64,000 bases of DNA. Source: Chrysaora quinquecirrha. Lineage: Eukaryota; Cnidaria; Scyphozoa; Semaeostomeae; Pelagiidae. Below, piece after piece: positions 52,403-63,806 of this stretch (positions are counted from its first letter, which is position 1; the number at the start of each line of letters is the position of its first letter). The translations under genes were made by a program, and so were the position numbers. A model generated the notes under the pieces. That model saw nothing but the letters and a program-made list of their open reading frames with translations. It did not search any database and was not told the origin of the DNA. The stretch is taken from NCBI GenBank assembly GCA_014526335.1, contig JACTAT010000039.1:2148657-2212656 (forward strand), in the 5' to 3' direction.

Positions 52403-54120
52403 CTAAAAATTACCACAACAATTAAGCAAGTTGTATAAAATCAAAGAACATTCAAAATCTGTCCCATCTTTGGTTAAATCGCATAGAGTATCTGAGTCTT
52501 CATCAGATTCACCAACTGCTTCATCTTTGTAGCTCCATTGCTCAGTCTTCATCTTCATTATTTGCGACGTTGTTACATTGAATACATCCACATAAATCTG
52601 TGCATCTTAACCCATAAGACTTGCAGACACAATGGTGGTCTTTGCAGTTTGAATTTTTGCAGTCACAAGATACAAGCTCTAGAATGGGCTCGGGTGCAGG
52701 TTTTTTTGTCATCCATGTAACTTCCAGCATGTTACAGGGTAGTATCTTCCAGCCATACCCATCTGGTGAAGGTACAACTGGCGAACTTTCTAGCCTTCCT
52801 TTAAGTATAGCAGTTGGGTATGAAACGCATTGGCAGTGCATAAAAAGCTCATCTGAAGTTGGTGCCAGCTTCTGTTGCTCTGGAACTTCCGTTTACTATT
52901 GCAGAATTTTGCATACCTTGCCTCATCAACGTCATTTATTTTCTTCTGACTGTACAATCTGCAAACAAACTCTTGTATTACTTAAAGGAGATCCGTGTTG
53001 AATGCGAAGGTGTCAAGCTTTCTTGAGAAATGCGAAAACCTCTTGGAACCTTTCACTTTTCTCTACAATCTTAAAAAGCTTTTGCTTTTCCAGCACCATG
53101 AAAGGCGCTCTTGTAGTCACATCCAGTGAAGCAGTGGATAGCGGGAAGACACTCTGTTAAAGAGTCACCAAAATTATTATTGGTAACAGTTATATCAAGA
53201 ATTCTTATTTTATTTTTTGTTCCAATCTGTATGTATCACCATATGTCAAGCTTTCTTGAGAAATGTATTGAATATATTGGCACATCACTATCAACGGTAA
53301 CAATGACTGCATTTGAGAACCCATGCTGCTGGCATGTTGACAATGAAATAGCATTTTGGTGTCTGCCTCTTCTTGGCTGCATGTGAAATCTTCCAACTCC
53401 GACATGACAACACTATCTTCCTCCGCACGAATATGGTAACATTTGTAAACATACTTCTCTCTGCACTTATTGTAATTACTTTCTCTTTTATTTTACAAAC
53501 CTTCTTCACTTTCATGGTAGCAAATGTTTTTAACCTGAAGCTCTTTATTGGCTTGTCAATTGGAATTACGTTGTTTTGAATTCAATCATCGATAAATGAT
53601 TTTAAAGCTTCTATTCCAAGGGCATGAGCGTTGAGAAGGTCTTTCTTGACTTCTTTGTGAGCTTGCATGCCAGATGAGATGTTATGCAGAGACAGACTGC
53701 CATCGAATGGGTTTTCCCATGACTTAAGAAATTCATATTTCTGTCTAACTGCTCTTTCGTCAAAATGTATGCGAGTTTTCCCAATGTCCTTTGTTACAGA
53801 AAACTGTTTTTTCAAAGCCAGTGAGACATTCCAATTTTTCCATGCACCTAGCCGCACAATGACTGGTGAACACCCATCTTTGGATAGTTCCAGCTGATGT
53901 GCTGTATCCTATAATGCTGTATCCTGTACCTGGACACTTTGGCTGCTTGTTGATTGTCTGCTCAATGCAATGGACGGACAGTATTGAATTAAATTTACCT
54001 GGCTGGCATCAATCTGCGAAGTTGAAATTACTAGAGATGAAACAACACATGAAGAAATTCATCTCCTCAAACTTGTCATTAAATTCTTCAAGAAGGAGAG
54101 CTTAGAGCTATTTTTGATTA
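52403..54120 (-). pseudogene. FTGCD/CXC-type TE gene, C-terminal part
   Basis: Reading down from 54120: TINKQPKCPGTG and AGTIQRWVFTSH (54000-53830) precede 53582-53857 (TRIHFDERAVRQKYEFLKSW, MQAHKEVKKDLLNA). Then LEDFTCSQEEADTKMLFHCQ (53300-53400) and CLPAIHCFTGCDYKSAFHGA (53090-53160) follow. The end is PDGYGWKILP and a Cys-rich CXC-like cluster, CDCKNSNCKDHHCVCKSYGL and CTDLCGCIQC (52560-52760), with an acidic tail. The motif order 'EEADT...FTGCD...C-rich' is one I associate with a large uncharacterised repeat-borne family in arthropods and cnidarians. Frame changes and stops occur between blocks. The N-terminal part lies beyond a LINE insertion at 55816-56426. Confidence 0.6.
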
Positions 54121-54590
54121 TATAGAAAGTTGCCACACACTTTACACCAAAAATGCAAGAAAAATATTACGGAAAACCAGACTCACCAAAATGAATCATA
54201 CACCTTTGGATGCGGCTGTGGTAGCTTTTGAATTTCAGCCAAATAGTAAGTCAAGTAGCGAGAATAGTTAGATCTAAGCAAATATCCAAGGCAGCATTCT
54301 CTGTGTTGCTTGATTGTGTAACAACCAAATGCCTTGATGCACAGAGCGGATAAACACAAATAAAGTGCCCATCATCTGTAAGAACAAAAACCAAAAGTAG
54401 CCATTAGACCTGCCTGTTCTCAAACTGTTCAAAGAGAGTTAATACAGTGTCATGTTGTGAAACCAGTGCATTCAGCATTGTAGAGTGAGTCTGTTTTATT
54501 ACCCTTGCTAGTTCGGGAAACAACCACATATCTGCCATCACTTATCATTCATTCACTCATTCATTCATACATTCTTTATTTTATAACGCA
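54121..54590 (-). other. Probable intron or remnant of the FTGCD/CXC gene
   Basis: No clear coding block. A TCAT(T)C microsatellite (54545-54575) marks the border to the LINE. The sequence lies between two parts of the same gene. Confidence 0.4.
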
Positions 54591-55745
54591 GGTTTAATGT
54601 TTGGCAACCTCTTGTTGGCTGATGTGGACCTGCAACTTAAAAGTTCTAAACAAAAATAATTGCAATACAAAACCCTAATACCTAACTTAAAACCTTGTTA
54701 TCGTGTCTCTATTTCTAGCATCTTAAATACAAATATAGCTAATGACTAAAAATACACAAAGGTATCAAGATCTTTATTCATATTTACAGTGGTTCCCTTA
54801 CTGAACGAAATTTGTTCGATTGTTTTGCCATTTTTGTCAACGATTTCTTAAAATTTAACAAATTGTCAGCACTCTTCAAATTTGAGTTTAAAGTGTTCCA
54901 TAATATTGATCCTCTGTATTTTAACATGTTTTGTTCAGTTTCTGATTTTAATCTTCCAATCTCTACTTTCTCCCCTCTCCGTGAATTACATTTGATGGTA
55001 TACATCTCTTCTAGTGTATGTTTTTCTTCGCGATCTTATACATCTCAACAGCAATCTTCCTCTTATATATGTATTCAATGTTATTCCAGTTTGCTCTTTG
55101 GAGTACTTCTATATCTTTCACCTTTTCGTTTATTTTCCTCACAGTCCTAGCTGCTTTTATGTGCTGATTTTCGATCTTGTGTAGTAGGTTCTTTGAGCAT
55201 GTCCCCCCACCAGCAGGCCATAGGTTATCTTTGGAGCAATCATAGTGACGTAGATCTTTTCAATTGTTTCACTTGGCATAAACTTTATCTTTCGTAACAT
55301 TGCATTGTAAACTGTAAATTTCTTCCTGACTCTCTCTATTTGTGTGTCCCATTTTAACTTACTGTCAATATACACCCCCAGCAGCTTGCATTCTGTTTTA
55401 TAATCAACTATTTTATTGGCGATTTCAATTGGCTTTAAGGGACCAACAAATACATTCTTTTGAATGATCATTACATCTGTCTTCTTGGCATTTATTGTCA
55501 TTCTGTTCCTTACGCACCATTGCGTTATTTCCTTTGCCAAACATTGCATTTTATTTACAACATCGTCTTTTCTTTTCCCTACAACGAATGCTATGATGTC
55601 CTCAGCATATAAATGGATTTCTCCTTCTGAATTTGACTCTGATATATCATTCATGTATATGGAAAACATTCTTGGGCCCAAGAGAGAGCCTTGTGGAACT
55701 CCGTACTTGACCTTTCTCAATTCAGATGTCACCACATCATATTTA
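54590..55745 (-). mobile_element. LINE, 5' truncated, inserted in the FTGCD/CXC gene
   Basis: On the minus strand the RT starts inside the palm (55735) and runs to its C-terminus (54784), followed by ~190 bp of 3' untranslated sequence to about 54590. A 5'-truncated copy with intact 3' end is the normal outcome of LINE insertion. Parts of one TE gene lie on both sides. Confidence 0.7.
54784..55735 (-). pseudogene. LINE RT, palm to C-terminus
   Basis: RKVKYGVPQGSLLGPRMFSI leads to HLYAEDIIAFV, where the active site YADD has become YAED (second-to-last catalytic Asp replaced by Glu). MTINAKKTDVMII, CKLLGVYIDSKLKWD and MIAPKITYGLLVGG follow. After a frame change near 55150-55010 the C-terminus has LKYRGSILWNTLN and FKKSLTKM. 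The block order fits a CR1/Rex1-like LINE. Confidence 0.85.
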
Positions 55746-55815
55746 ACGTGTCAGTGCATCGTCAAATAATTCAATTAGCAAATGTCTGAGCGCATAGGAA
55801 TTTCACAATTTAATA

Positions 55816-56426
55816 TCAAATTCCATCTTTAAGCTTGCCTGCATCTCCACCCTTTCTTCTGACAGAAAGTCGTCTTTCACCAAGGTCTTGCAGTTCAGCT
55901 GAGTTTGTGGATGGAATCACTTCTAACACATCTTCAGTCACTTCATTTTCTCCCCTATGTGAACGCCTTTTTATATTGGCAAAGGTCTTTGGATGAGTAT
56001 AGTTTGCATAGCATTTTCTGTGGTAGCCGAATCTAGATCCATGGAGCACATCACTGTCTAGTTCCAAAATAAGCTGTACTATGAATCTATCCTCTCGTAT
56101 TGTCCTTAAACGGAAAAAGTAGAGCATTTTTGACTTGGAAGAAAATAATGCCTAGAGAAAAGGGCATTTTTTAAATGGTTGATGCGAAATCGAAAATGGT
56201 AGGCCTAAATTGGATATGACAATTGAGGAATTTCTTACCTGGTCTTTTTAACTTTATTCCATGAAATCTTTGTAAAGTCAGCGATTTCTGCTTCACCATC
56301 ATTTATCTGTTGATGAACAATACATTTCCCGCATGAACAGTATTTTGCTGTTTGGCTATCTTTTTTCTTTTTCCTGGGAGGTGTAAGGAGCACCCTAACC
56401 CTTGACATTGGAAAGTCGGTAGGCAA
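55816..56426 (-). pseudogene. FTGCD/CXC-type gene, N-terminal exons
   Basis: 56235-56426 encodes a basic stretch and CSCGKCIVHQQI, a zinc-type Cys cluster, with KISWNKVKKTR at the end and a donor-like AG|GTAAG at about 56239-56241. 55816-56127 has LELDSDVLHGSRFGYHRKCY and ANYTHPKTFANIKRRSHRG. 'YHxxCYxxYT' is the N-terminal signature I associate with the same family as 52403-54120. The ~100 bp between them fits a short intron. Confidence 0.5.
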
Positions 56427-56724
56427 GTTGGCTTTACCATATTAACCATACCAAGGAAATATGTGACAGGAAGCCCATAAAGGTGGATTCTGATGTTATT
56501 AGGGCAGGTCTATTCCTTTCAATCCTGCTAAGTTGAATGACTTAATATAATGTCTTTCCCTCACGCAATCCCAATGTTCAATATCGAAATACAACTTCTC
56601 TGACCTTGGTTGGGCAGCCTTGCTGATATTTGTGATATGATGAAATATCCTGTTACGGAAGTGCTGCAGCTAGCTCGGTTTTCAAAGGTGACAGAGTAGC
56701 CTTAAATCCTCATGTACAGATCAT
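56427..56724. other. No recognised feature
   Basis: Spacer upstream of the FTGCD/CXC gene; may contain its promoter. Nothing specific seen. Confidence 0.4.
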
Positions 56725-56810
56725 TACTCTTCACTCATTACTCTTCAGATCATTACTCTTCAGATTATTACTCTTCAGATCATTACTCTTCAGATCATTA
56801 CTCTTCACTG
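56725..56810 (+). repeat. Tandem repeat, 16-17 bp unit x5
   Basis: The unit CAGATCATTACTCTT(C) is repeated about five times with one shortened copy (CACTCATTACTCTT). Confidence 0.9.
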
Positions 56811-57590
56811 TGCTTATTTGCACTATGATTTGCAATAGTATCTGAAAATTATTGTCAAGATTGTACTGTATGATTGTAGAAGTCATTTGAAATATCTGTC
56901 TTAAAAAATTTTGAGACATACTCCTTGATTTCTGAAATCACAATTTACTTTTAAATCATATTCAGAGCTGATTACCCCAGTTCCCAGCTCTGAACAATAT
57001 TTTGACAGATAGGATAAGACCAATTTCTTTTTCACCATTCCATTCGACATTAAAAACCTATCTGTTCCGCCAAATATGCCTTTTGCATTCTTTTCGATAC
57101 TAAATTGCATCGGAGGGGGGAGACTATTCAATGACAGAAAGCAGAATAATTCAGAACACAGAAATAGATAAAAACAAGTACCCACGTAAAATAACAACAT
57201 TAACAATTTCTTGTAGGATTATACAAATCGTAATAATTTTGTGTTTTACCATAATTATATTGTTTAAATCGTTGAATATTAGGGTCTTTGAAAGTATGAG
57301 GATACCCACAATCTCTAGTCTCGCATCAATCTGATTGTCACAGATCATTGATAATCATTGATAAAAACATGGCAGCTTCTTGTTCGAGCTGTGCAGGCTT
57401 TGCATAGAGAAAAATCGAGTTGGGTGCGCCTCAAAAGAGAATTCAGCATGGACAACAGATAAAACCTTGCTTGTGGTATGATACTGAATGCAGTTATGCA
57501 AAAATTAAAAGTTTCGCTAAAATTGAAAGTAGTCACCTCAATTTCTGCCGCCAGCACCCGGAAAATTAATTACAATTTAAATCTCTTTAC
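56811..57590. other. No recognised gene
   Basis: AT-rich. A small duplication, CATTGATAATCATTGATAA, lies at 57346-57364. No motif seen. Confidence 0.5.
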
Positions 57591-57599
57591 ACGCTTTTT

Positions 57600-58010
57600 T
57601 TTATAAAGAACCTAAGTCAAGGCCTAGTTCTTAAAGTTCCTTATTTTTTTCCTCTTCTGAGACGATTGTAGTTCCAAAAGTTCCTTAATTTTAACTGCAC
57701 ATACAGTTTAATGACTAATGTGCAGAGACGTTTGCATATTAGCAAACCTCAAAACTACTCAAGAAAACATTTGATACGTGCGCAAAGTACAATTTATGTG
57801 ATTTTCGACTGGAAATGAATGGAAGGGGCTTTCTAATTCTTGATTGTTTGCAGTGATAAAGATATTCAACAATGAAAAGTTCTTTAGTGATTTTCTCTTT
57901 ATTAGTATAAGTTCTTCAAATTTTAGGGCCTTCTACATGTAGGTTCCTTATAAAGTGGTTCCTTATAAAAAATGCGTGTATACGAGTCTGGTTCAGTGCA
58001 CCCTGACCTC
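57600..58010 (+). repeat. Uninterrupted copy of the AT-rich dispersed repeat
   Basis: Landmarks TTCCTTAATTTTAACTG, AATGAATGGAA...TTGTTTGCAGTGATA, TTAGTATAAGTTCTTCAAATTTTAG and CCTTATAAAAAATGCGTGTATA occur in the same order as in 35900-36291 plus 39764-39830. This gives an approximate picture of that site before the 3.5 kb insertion. Confidence 0.55.
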
Positions 58011-59839
58011 GTTCTGATGAGCCTGTTTTGACCAATAAGAAGCCAGTATACATATCTGTGTAAGTGCAAAAATTCATGGTAAAACAATGTCCAGCACGTG
58101 AAATAACCTCCTGTGTAAAACGCTGAACAGAAGAGAATATTGCTTGATAATGACGGCCGCAAACATTGAGTTCGAAGATGATGTTGAAACTGTTATGGAA
58201 GAGTTTTTTCCTCATGTTGTGGAACTCAACAGAGAGTAGATGAAATCATTGAACGACACATTCGCCATATTTCAAACTTGCTTCGTATTGCAAAGAAGTT
58301 AGGCCTTGTCGTGGAGAAACCACAAACCACAAATGATGTGTTTTGTCTTCTCTGTTAAGACTGTTCTGTATTTTGCATCTTAAAGTATGCGAAAAAAATT
58401 TCAATATCCAGTATTCATCCACCAAGGGTGGTATTCGCCTATTCACATCACAAAAACTGCTAATGTGGTCCCCTCTTATCTGCAATAAGTGGGCCATTTT
58501 AGGTGATTTGCAGTGTGAAGCTTAGTGATCCATGTATACACATTTTGTGAAAGAAAGTTTGTTAACTACCCCAGGTACATAATTTCTGCTACAGACATAT
58601 GATGTAGGTCACAAGGTCAAAACACTGCATCACTATGTTGCGTAACACCCCTATCCATAACTCATATTTTGCATAGTGCCTACAGGAAAGGAAGAAACTA
58701 TGCACTAGTAACACTAGTAACTGCGAGGGTATTCTAAGTTTCATTTTCATAAGAGACCTTTGTGGAAAATCAAAAAGATTAGAATTGATTTTTTCCCTAC
58801 AGTTCTCTGAAATTAATTTTACTTATTATCTGTTAGTTTGCACAAAATTTTTCCTCAAGAAACAATTCTCTTTTACATGCAAGCAACAAAAATCTTTGGA
58901 GTGAAATATTGCTCAAATTAAAGAATGGTACCAAGTTAGATAAAATTTTAACATTGCACAAAGTCAATGAGAATTGTTGATGAAAAGTTGAAAACATTTA
59001 CTATAACTTAGTTATTGCATTGTGCTCACTGTGGTGTTGTTTTAAGCCTGACAGACAGTGTATATGTTGTGAATTTTTGCTTTTATCTTGTTTTATTTGA
59101 AAACAATGTATTGCAAAGGATTTCATAGTATCTTGAGTTGAATGATATTCTGTCTAGTAGGGGTATTTGTTATTGTGCCATGAAATAAAACTGTATATCA
59201 AAAAGTTAAATAGTTAAGTGTTATTTGAATTTGAAAACTATTGGTGATGTGGGATGATCCAAGTTTCTGTAAAATGTTAGAGCGTCTGCAATGAAACAAC
59301 CCAGCAACCTTTGGTGCAGTACCGACACCAAGCATTGTGTTTACAACAACAGTTTGACATTACCTTATCAACCAAGTAGTATGTCTTTGTGTGATTTAAA
59401 ATTTCATCTGCTACGTGCAGCTTTCATATCTTTCACATTATTATGCTGTTGAGTAATTTCCTGAAGTTCAATTTCAGTTTTGTAAAGTTTTGAAATTTTT
59501 CTTTGCATCAAAGATCAGAATACTTCCTCTTAGGCCATATTAGGAAAGATGCTGGATGGAAAAGGATGCATTCTAAACATCTGTCTGGCAGCACATCACT
59601 GCTCTAAATTATCTTTCCATTGCCCAGGGTGTCAATCCATCTTTTTGTGCCGTAATAATGATTCTTTGACAATGGTATATATGATATCTTAAACAAAACT
59701 CTCTCAAACTCCAGCATATTTCACTGACGTTTCAAACGTACAGTCGTAGGCCAGTCAGTGGAATCGGCAAGAAGAACTTTCAAATGAGTTCAGGCGGTCT
59801 GCACTGGAACGAGGTCAGGAGTCTGGCACCCAGGGTAAT
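58011..59839. other. No recognised gene
   Basis: A plus-strand frame starting ATGACGGCCGCAAAC (58151-58239) and small frames on both strands to 58525 have no recognisable motif. The rest is AT-rich. An ACTAGTAAC duplication lies at 58704-58720. Confidence 0.45.
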
Positions 59840-61290
59840 CTCTTTACAGCATATGGAGCTGTTTCTGAAAGGGTTTAGTCTGCAATCAGAATTGGTATTA
59901 ATCTTCCCATTTTCAATTTTTAAATATTCTGTTTTGTTTTATTCACCTTATTCATTTTTTTATTGTTTCTCTACCCATCCAAAACAATGCTTGCATACAG
60001 GGGAATCCAGAATCCTTTACGGGATTACTGATTGTAGACCCCTCATAAACAAAAAATGTTAAGTCTCTTTGATGACTCAATGACTCTGCAATTGACCATG
60101 CAAACGTGGCTGCCTGAATATCATTGCAATGTCACATGACGCTCAAGTTCTGAGAGAAAGTCTGGATTTGGGGGAGGAAAATTTCAAGTGCATGAAATTA
60201 AATCCACTCAAATCTCTTAGAAAACAGGTAAATCATTGAAAATCACTACTAACCAGGAAAGTAACAACATCAAGCTGAATGACTTAACATTCATAGAACA
60301 GTGAGAAGGGTTCAAATTTAATGAGAAAAACAAAGACTCCAAAGGGATAACAATAGAAATCCCTCTTCCATACTCTAATTTTAAATTGATTGGAGCTTTC
60401 TCCATCATTCAAGTTTACTGTAATTATCCATCTTTTGCACTGCAAAAGACTTCATTTGCCCATGGGCTATTCATTGCCCTCCATGGGGTATCATTTCTCT
60501 AATGTTCAATATTCTCCTGCCAATGGGCTATTCATTGCCCTCCATGGGGTAACATTTCTCTAATGTTCAATATTCTCCTCGTCTATATAGGGATCTTTAC
60601 TGCAAAGATCTTAAACAAATCTACATCAAATGGGGCTCTACTAAAACCCCGATATTATAAACATTTGTCATCCAAATCTCTATACATGAGGATTTTTCCT
60701 CCTAAAATAGGACAGCAGTATATATAGGGTTCAATATGGCCCTTAAATCAGTGATAAGACTTTCAAATATCTATTGAAAGTACAAAAATCTATTTACACC
60801 AAATAGGGTCTTCAACTTAGCATCTGATAGTTTATCAAAATTTGAATCTCTTTTCAGCATACAGAGTTTTTTCTAAAAGGGGTTAGTCTGCATCCAGAAT
60901 TGTTCCATTTCAATTTTTGAATATTTTTTTGTTTTATTCACCCTATTAATGTTTTTATTGTTTCTCTACCTATCCAAAACAATGCTTGCTTACAGATGAA
61001 TCTAGGATCCCTTAAGGAATCACTGGTTGTAGACCTCTCATCAACAAAGAAGTTTAAATCTTTTCAATGACTTGATAACTCTACAATTGACCCTGCAAAC
61101 GTGTCTGGCTGAATATGATTGCACTGTCACATGACTCTTAAAATGCTGAGAGAAAAAGCAAGTCTGGAATTAGATGAGAAAACCTCAAAATGCATGAAAT
61201 TAAATCAACTCACATCTCCTAAACAAGGGGTAAGACCTTGAACATCACTACTAGAAAGCAAAGTGACAACACCAAGTAAAAACGTAGTAA
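59840..61290 (+). repeat. rep-A, one full and one partial copy head to tail
   Basis: The first copy runs about 59840-60895, the second about 60860-61290, joining at GGGTTTAGTCTGCAATCAGAATTG-type sequence. A ~75 bp segment (CAATGGGCTATTCATTGCCC, TCTCTAATGTTCAATATTCTCCT) is itself duplicated at 60455-60580. This is the most complete rep-A in the window and shows a unit of about 1 kb without coding capacity. Confidence 0.85.
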
Positions 61291-62600
61291 CATTGGGTAG
61301 AAAGACAAGAGAAAGACAACTATTTATTGCAGGGTACTAATATTTCGCCTTACCAAGCAAGGCTTCTTTCATACTCTAAAATATTAATAATCTGCAATAT
61401 ATAGTTGTCTTTCTTTTCTCTTGCTGCATGGTGGACGAAAGATACCATGGCTCCTTTTGAGGTTTTTACATCACATGTACTTTATTGGTAAGATACATAA
61501 GATATGTAATAAATTATTCCATATCGTTGTTGTTGATCGTTCCTTTTGTTGGTAGGGGCAATGGGCAATGGCGGCTTTGTCTTTTCCAAATTGAATCGTT
61601 GTCGGCCTCTGGGTATTCGAATACAGTTAATAGAGGTGCGATAGATATGTGAAAAATCCTAATTTGGAAACAGCGTTTTGGGAGTGGTGAACATCTGTTA
61701 TTTGTTAGTTATCTATCTATTTAGACCTGTGTGTCGCCTTTTCCCTGTCTTGTCAAACACAATAAATAGACGAAGACATTATATACATACAGTCCTTCAT
61801 GTACATACAGACAGGACACTTTAATTTTTTCAATTTTAGAGACATTATTTTGTGACTTTATTATCACTAATGAAAAATGCTTAACATATATATATATATA
61901 TATATCTATCTATGTAAAATATATATAGTCTAAAGCTATAAAATTATCTCGGGGGTACTTAGTATAATTTGTTGCCAAGATGTGCACTCCTTCCTGGGTG
62001 TTGCTTTTGCCCCTTTTTTCTAGAACCTAAACCCCAAAGCTGGTTGTCAAGAAATAAATTTTGTATGGGTGTACTTGGTTGTGATAATTGTACAGGATAT
62101 GATACAATGAACAAGGTTGTGGCAAAAGAATTCAAGATTCTTATTTCCAAAAACTTCTGCAGGCACATGCTCACACATTCTATGAAACCAGTGATTGCAT
62201 TTACAGCACTCTACCATTTGCCTATAGTGAGAGAAAAAAGATGTTATTTAATTTGCTGATTATCCATCCCAGTACACACAGCAACTTTTATCATTGCAAT
62301 TTTCATCTTTGATTTGAAAGATCAGCTGGGAGCAGTGAATAGAAATCCTCAGATGTTTATTTCAAGTGACTTCTTTTTTAAATTGAACATGCAAGACAGA
62401 AATTTCTGTGTGCACTGCTTGAGAGCAAAATTTGTGAATCACATTACAGCCCAAATCAATCATAGCACCTCTTTTGTTCTTTGATGAAGAATGAAACATT
62501 TTAACAGTGCTAAATTAACAAAATGTCAAATCAAATATGCTTCCTACAGCATCTCAAAAACTTATAATCTCCTCCTGTCACAATTGCGTAATTTATAAAC
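61291..62600. other. No recognised gene; AT dinucleotide tract
   Basis: An (AT)n microsatellite at about 61884-61905 followed by CTATCTATG. Frames such as 61969-62259 lack motifs. Confidence 0.5.
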
Positions 62601-62637
62601 AGTGAGACGACCTGAATCGACCTGAATCGACCTGAAA

Positions 62638-63623
62638 CGAGCCGTCAAATTTGGAATCGAGGCTGAAACGACCTGAGACGACCTGCTGTCTTAGCAACGA
62701 AATGTTAAGGTCAAGCGATTTGTATTGTTCTTTACGCATTGTCGCATTCTTTTCATATCACAATAGAAACACGTGTCAGTAACCAAGTGGCCATCCCTCT
62801 GGGAAAGTATTGTTCTTAATCTGTTGAAAAAAAACACTGAAATTGATTGACTTGATATGATTTCCTGATCAAAAGGAGGAGTCTATTTTCAATAAAGATA
62901 TTTGGTTGTTGCCGTTCTCCCACAAATTCCCATTTATTGTATAAGCTGAGGGGCATTTTACTCTGCAAAAAGGCGTACGAGATTTTCATTAAAAGAAAAG
63001 GAATTTCAAGGGATTTCCAAAAAACAATAGGACTTCCAGTAAAGGTGTACGAGATTTTCAAGGAGTGAATAATTGCCCCTCGGTATAAGCTTTATGCGTA
63101 CCTTTTTTAAATAAATAAGCAGGGGCGTTCTGAATTCCAATTCTTTTAAACCACACCGAAATCAAAAATTGAAAAACTGTACTTTTTGAAGGTAAAACCG
63201 TAAAACCCGAGGGGCGATTCATTCTTTGAAAACTTCGTACACCTTTGCTAGAAAACCTTTTGTTTTCAGAAAAATCTCTTGGAGATCCTTTTGTTTTCAA
63301 AAAATCTCGTACACCTTTCTGAGGAGTGAATTGCCCCTTGGTAAAACCGCTCTCGAAGTGTCAAAAAACCCGGATAACCGCCCATCATCATAACCCCTCG
63401 TGCCCAATGACCCATTATGGATTGGATAGACTGTCTTTCGCAGAAAATTAGGTGTCTGATGAAAGGATGGCCGGTGTGATACTGACACGTGTTCCTATTG
63501 TGATAAGAAGAGAATGCGACAATGCGCAAAGAACAATACAAATCCCTTGACCTTTACACTTCGTTGCTAAGATAGCAGGTCGTCTCTGGTCGTTTCAGCC
63601 TCGATTCCAAATTTGACGGCTCG
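62638..63623. mobile_element. Non-autonomous foldback element, ~143 bp arms
   Basis: 62638-62780 (CGAGCCGTCAAATTTGGAATC ... CACGTGTCAGT) and 63481-63623 are inverted copies at roughly 90 percent identity. The core has a second, weaker inverted pair (GTGTACGAGATTTTCAAGGAG near 63045 against CTTTGAAAACTTCGTACACC near 63224; also ACACCTTTCTGAGGAGTGAAT near 63310). Three tandem CGACCTGAAT units precede the left arm (62607-62637), and a T run follows the right arm. No target duplication is evident and no gene is present. Confidence 0.65.
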
Positions 63624-63806
63624 TTTTTTTTTTTAATTAAATTTCCTTATCAATCAAATAAACATACAGTATATACAAAATATATTTAAAAACTCTTTAA
63701 CTAAATAAAATCCTACGTATTTACATAAAATCCAATAAAACCAGAAAAGCAAGGAAAAAGAGAAAGGAAGAAGAAAAAAAAATAAATAAATCTAAATAAA
63801 TTATAA
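63624..63806. other. AT-rich 3' flank of the TE protein
   Basis: A/T-rich with A runs on the plus strand (63775-63805); probably the 3' untranslated region of the gene at 63807. Nothing else seen. Confidence 0.45.

Noticed and set aside
57916..58525. Overlapping frames on both strands as small genes
   Set aside because: None has a recognisable domain, and the left part overlaps a dispersed repeat copy.
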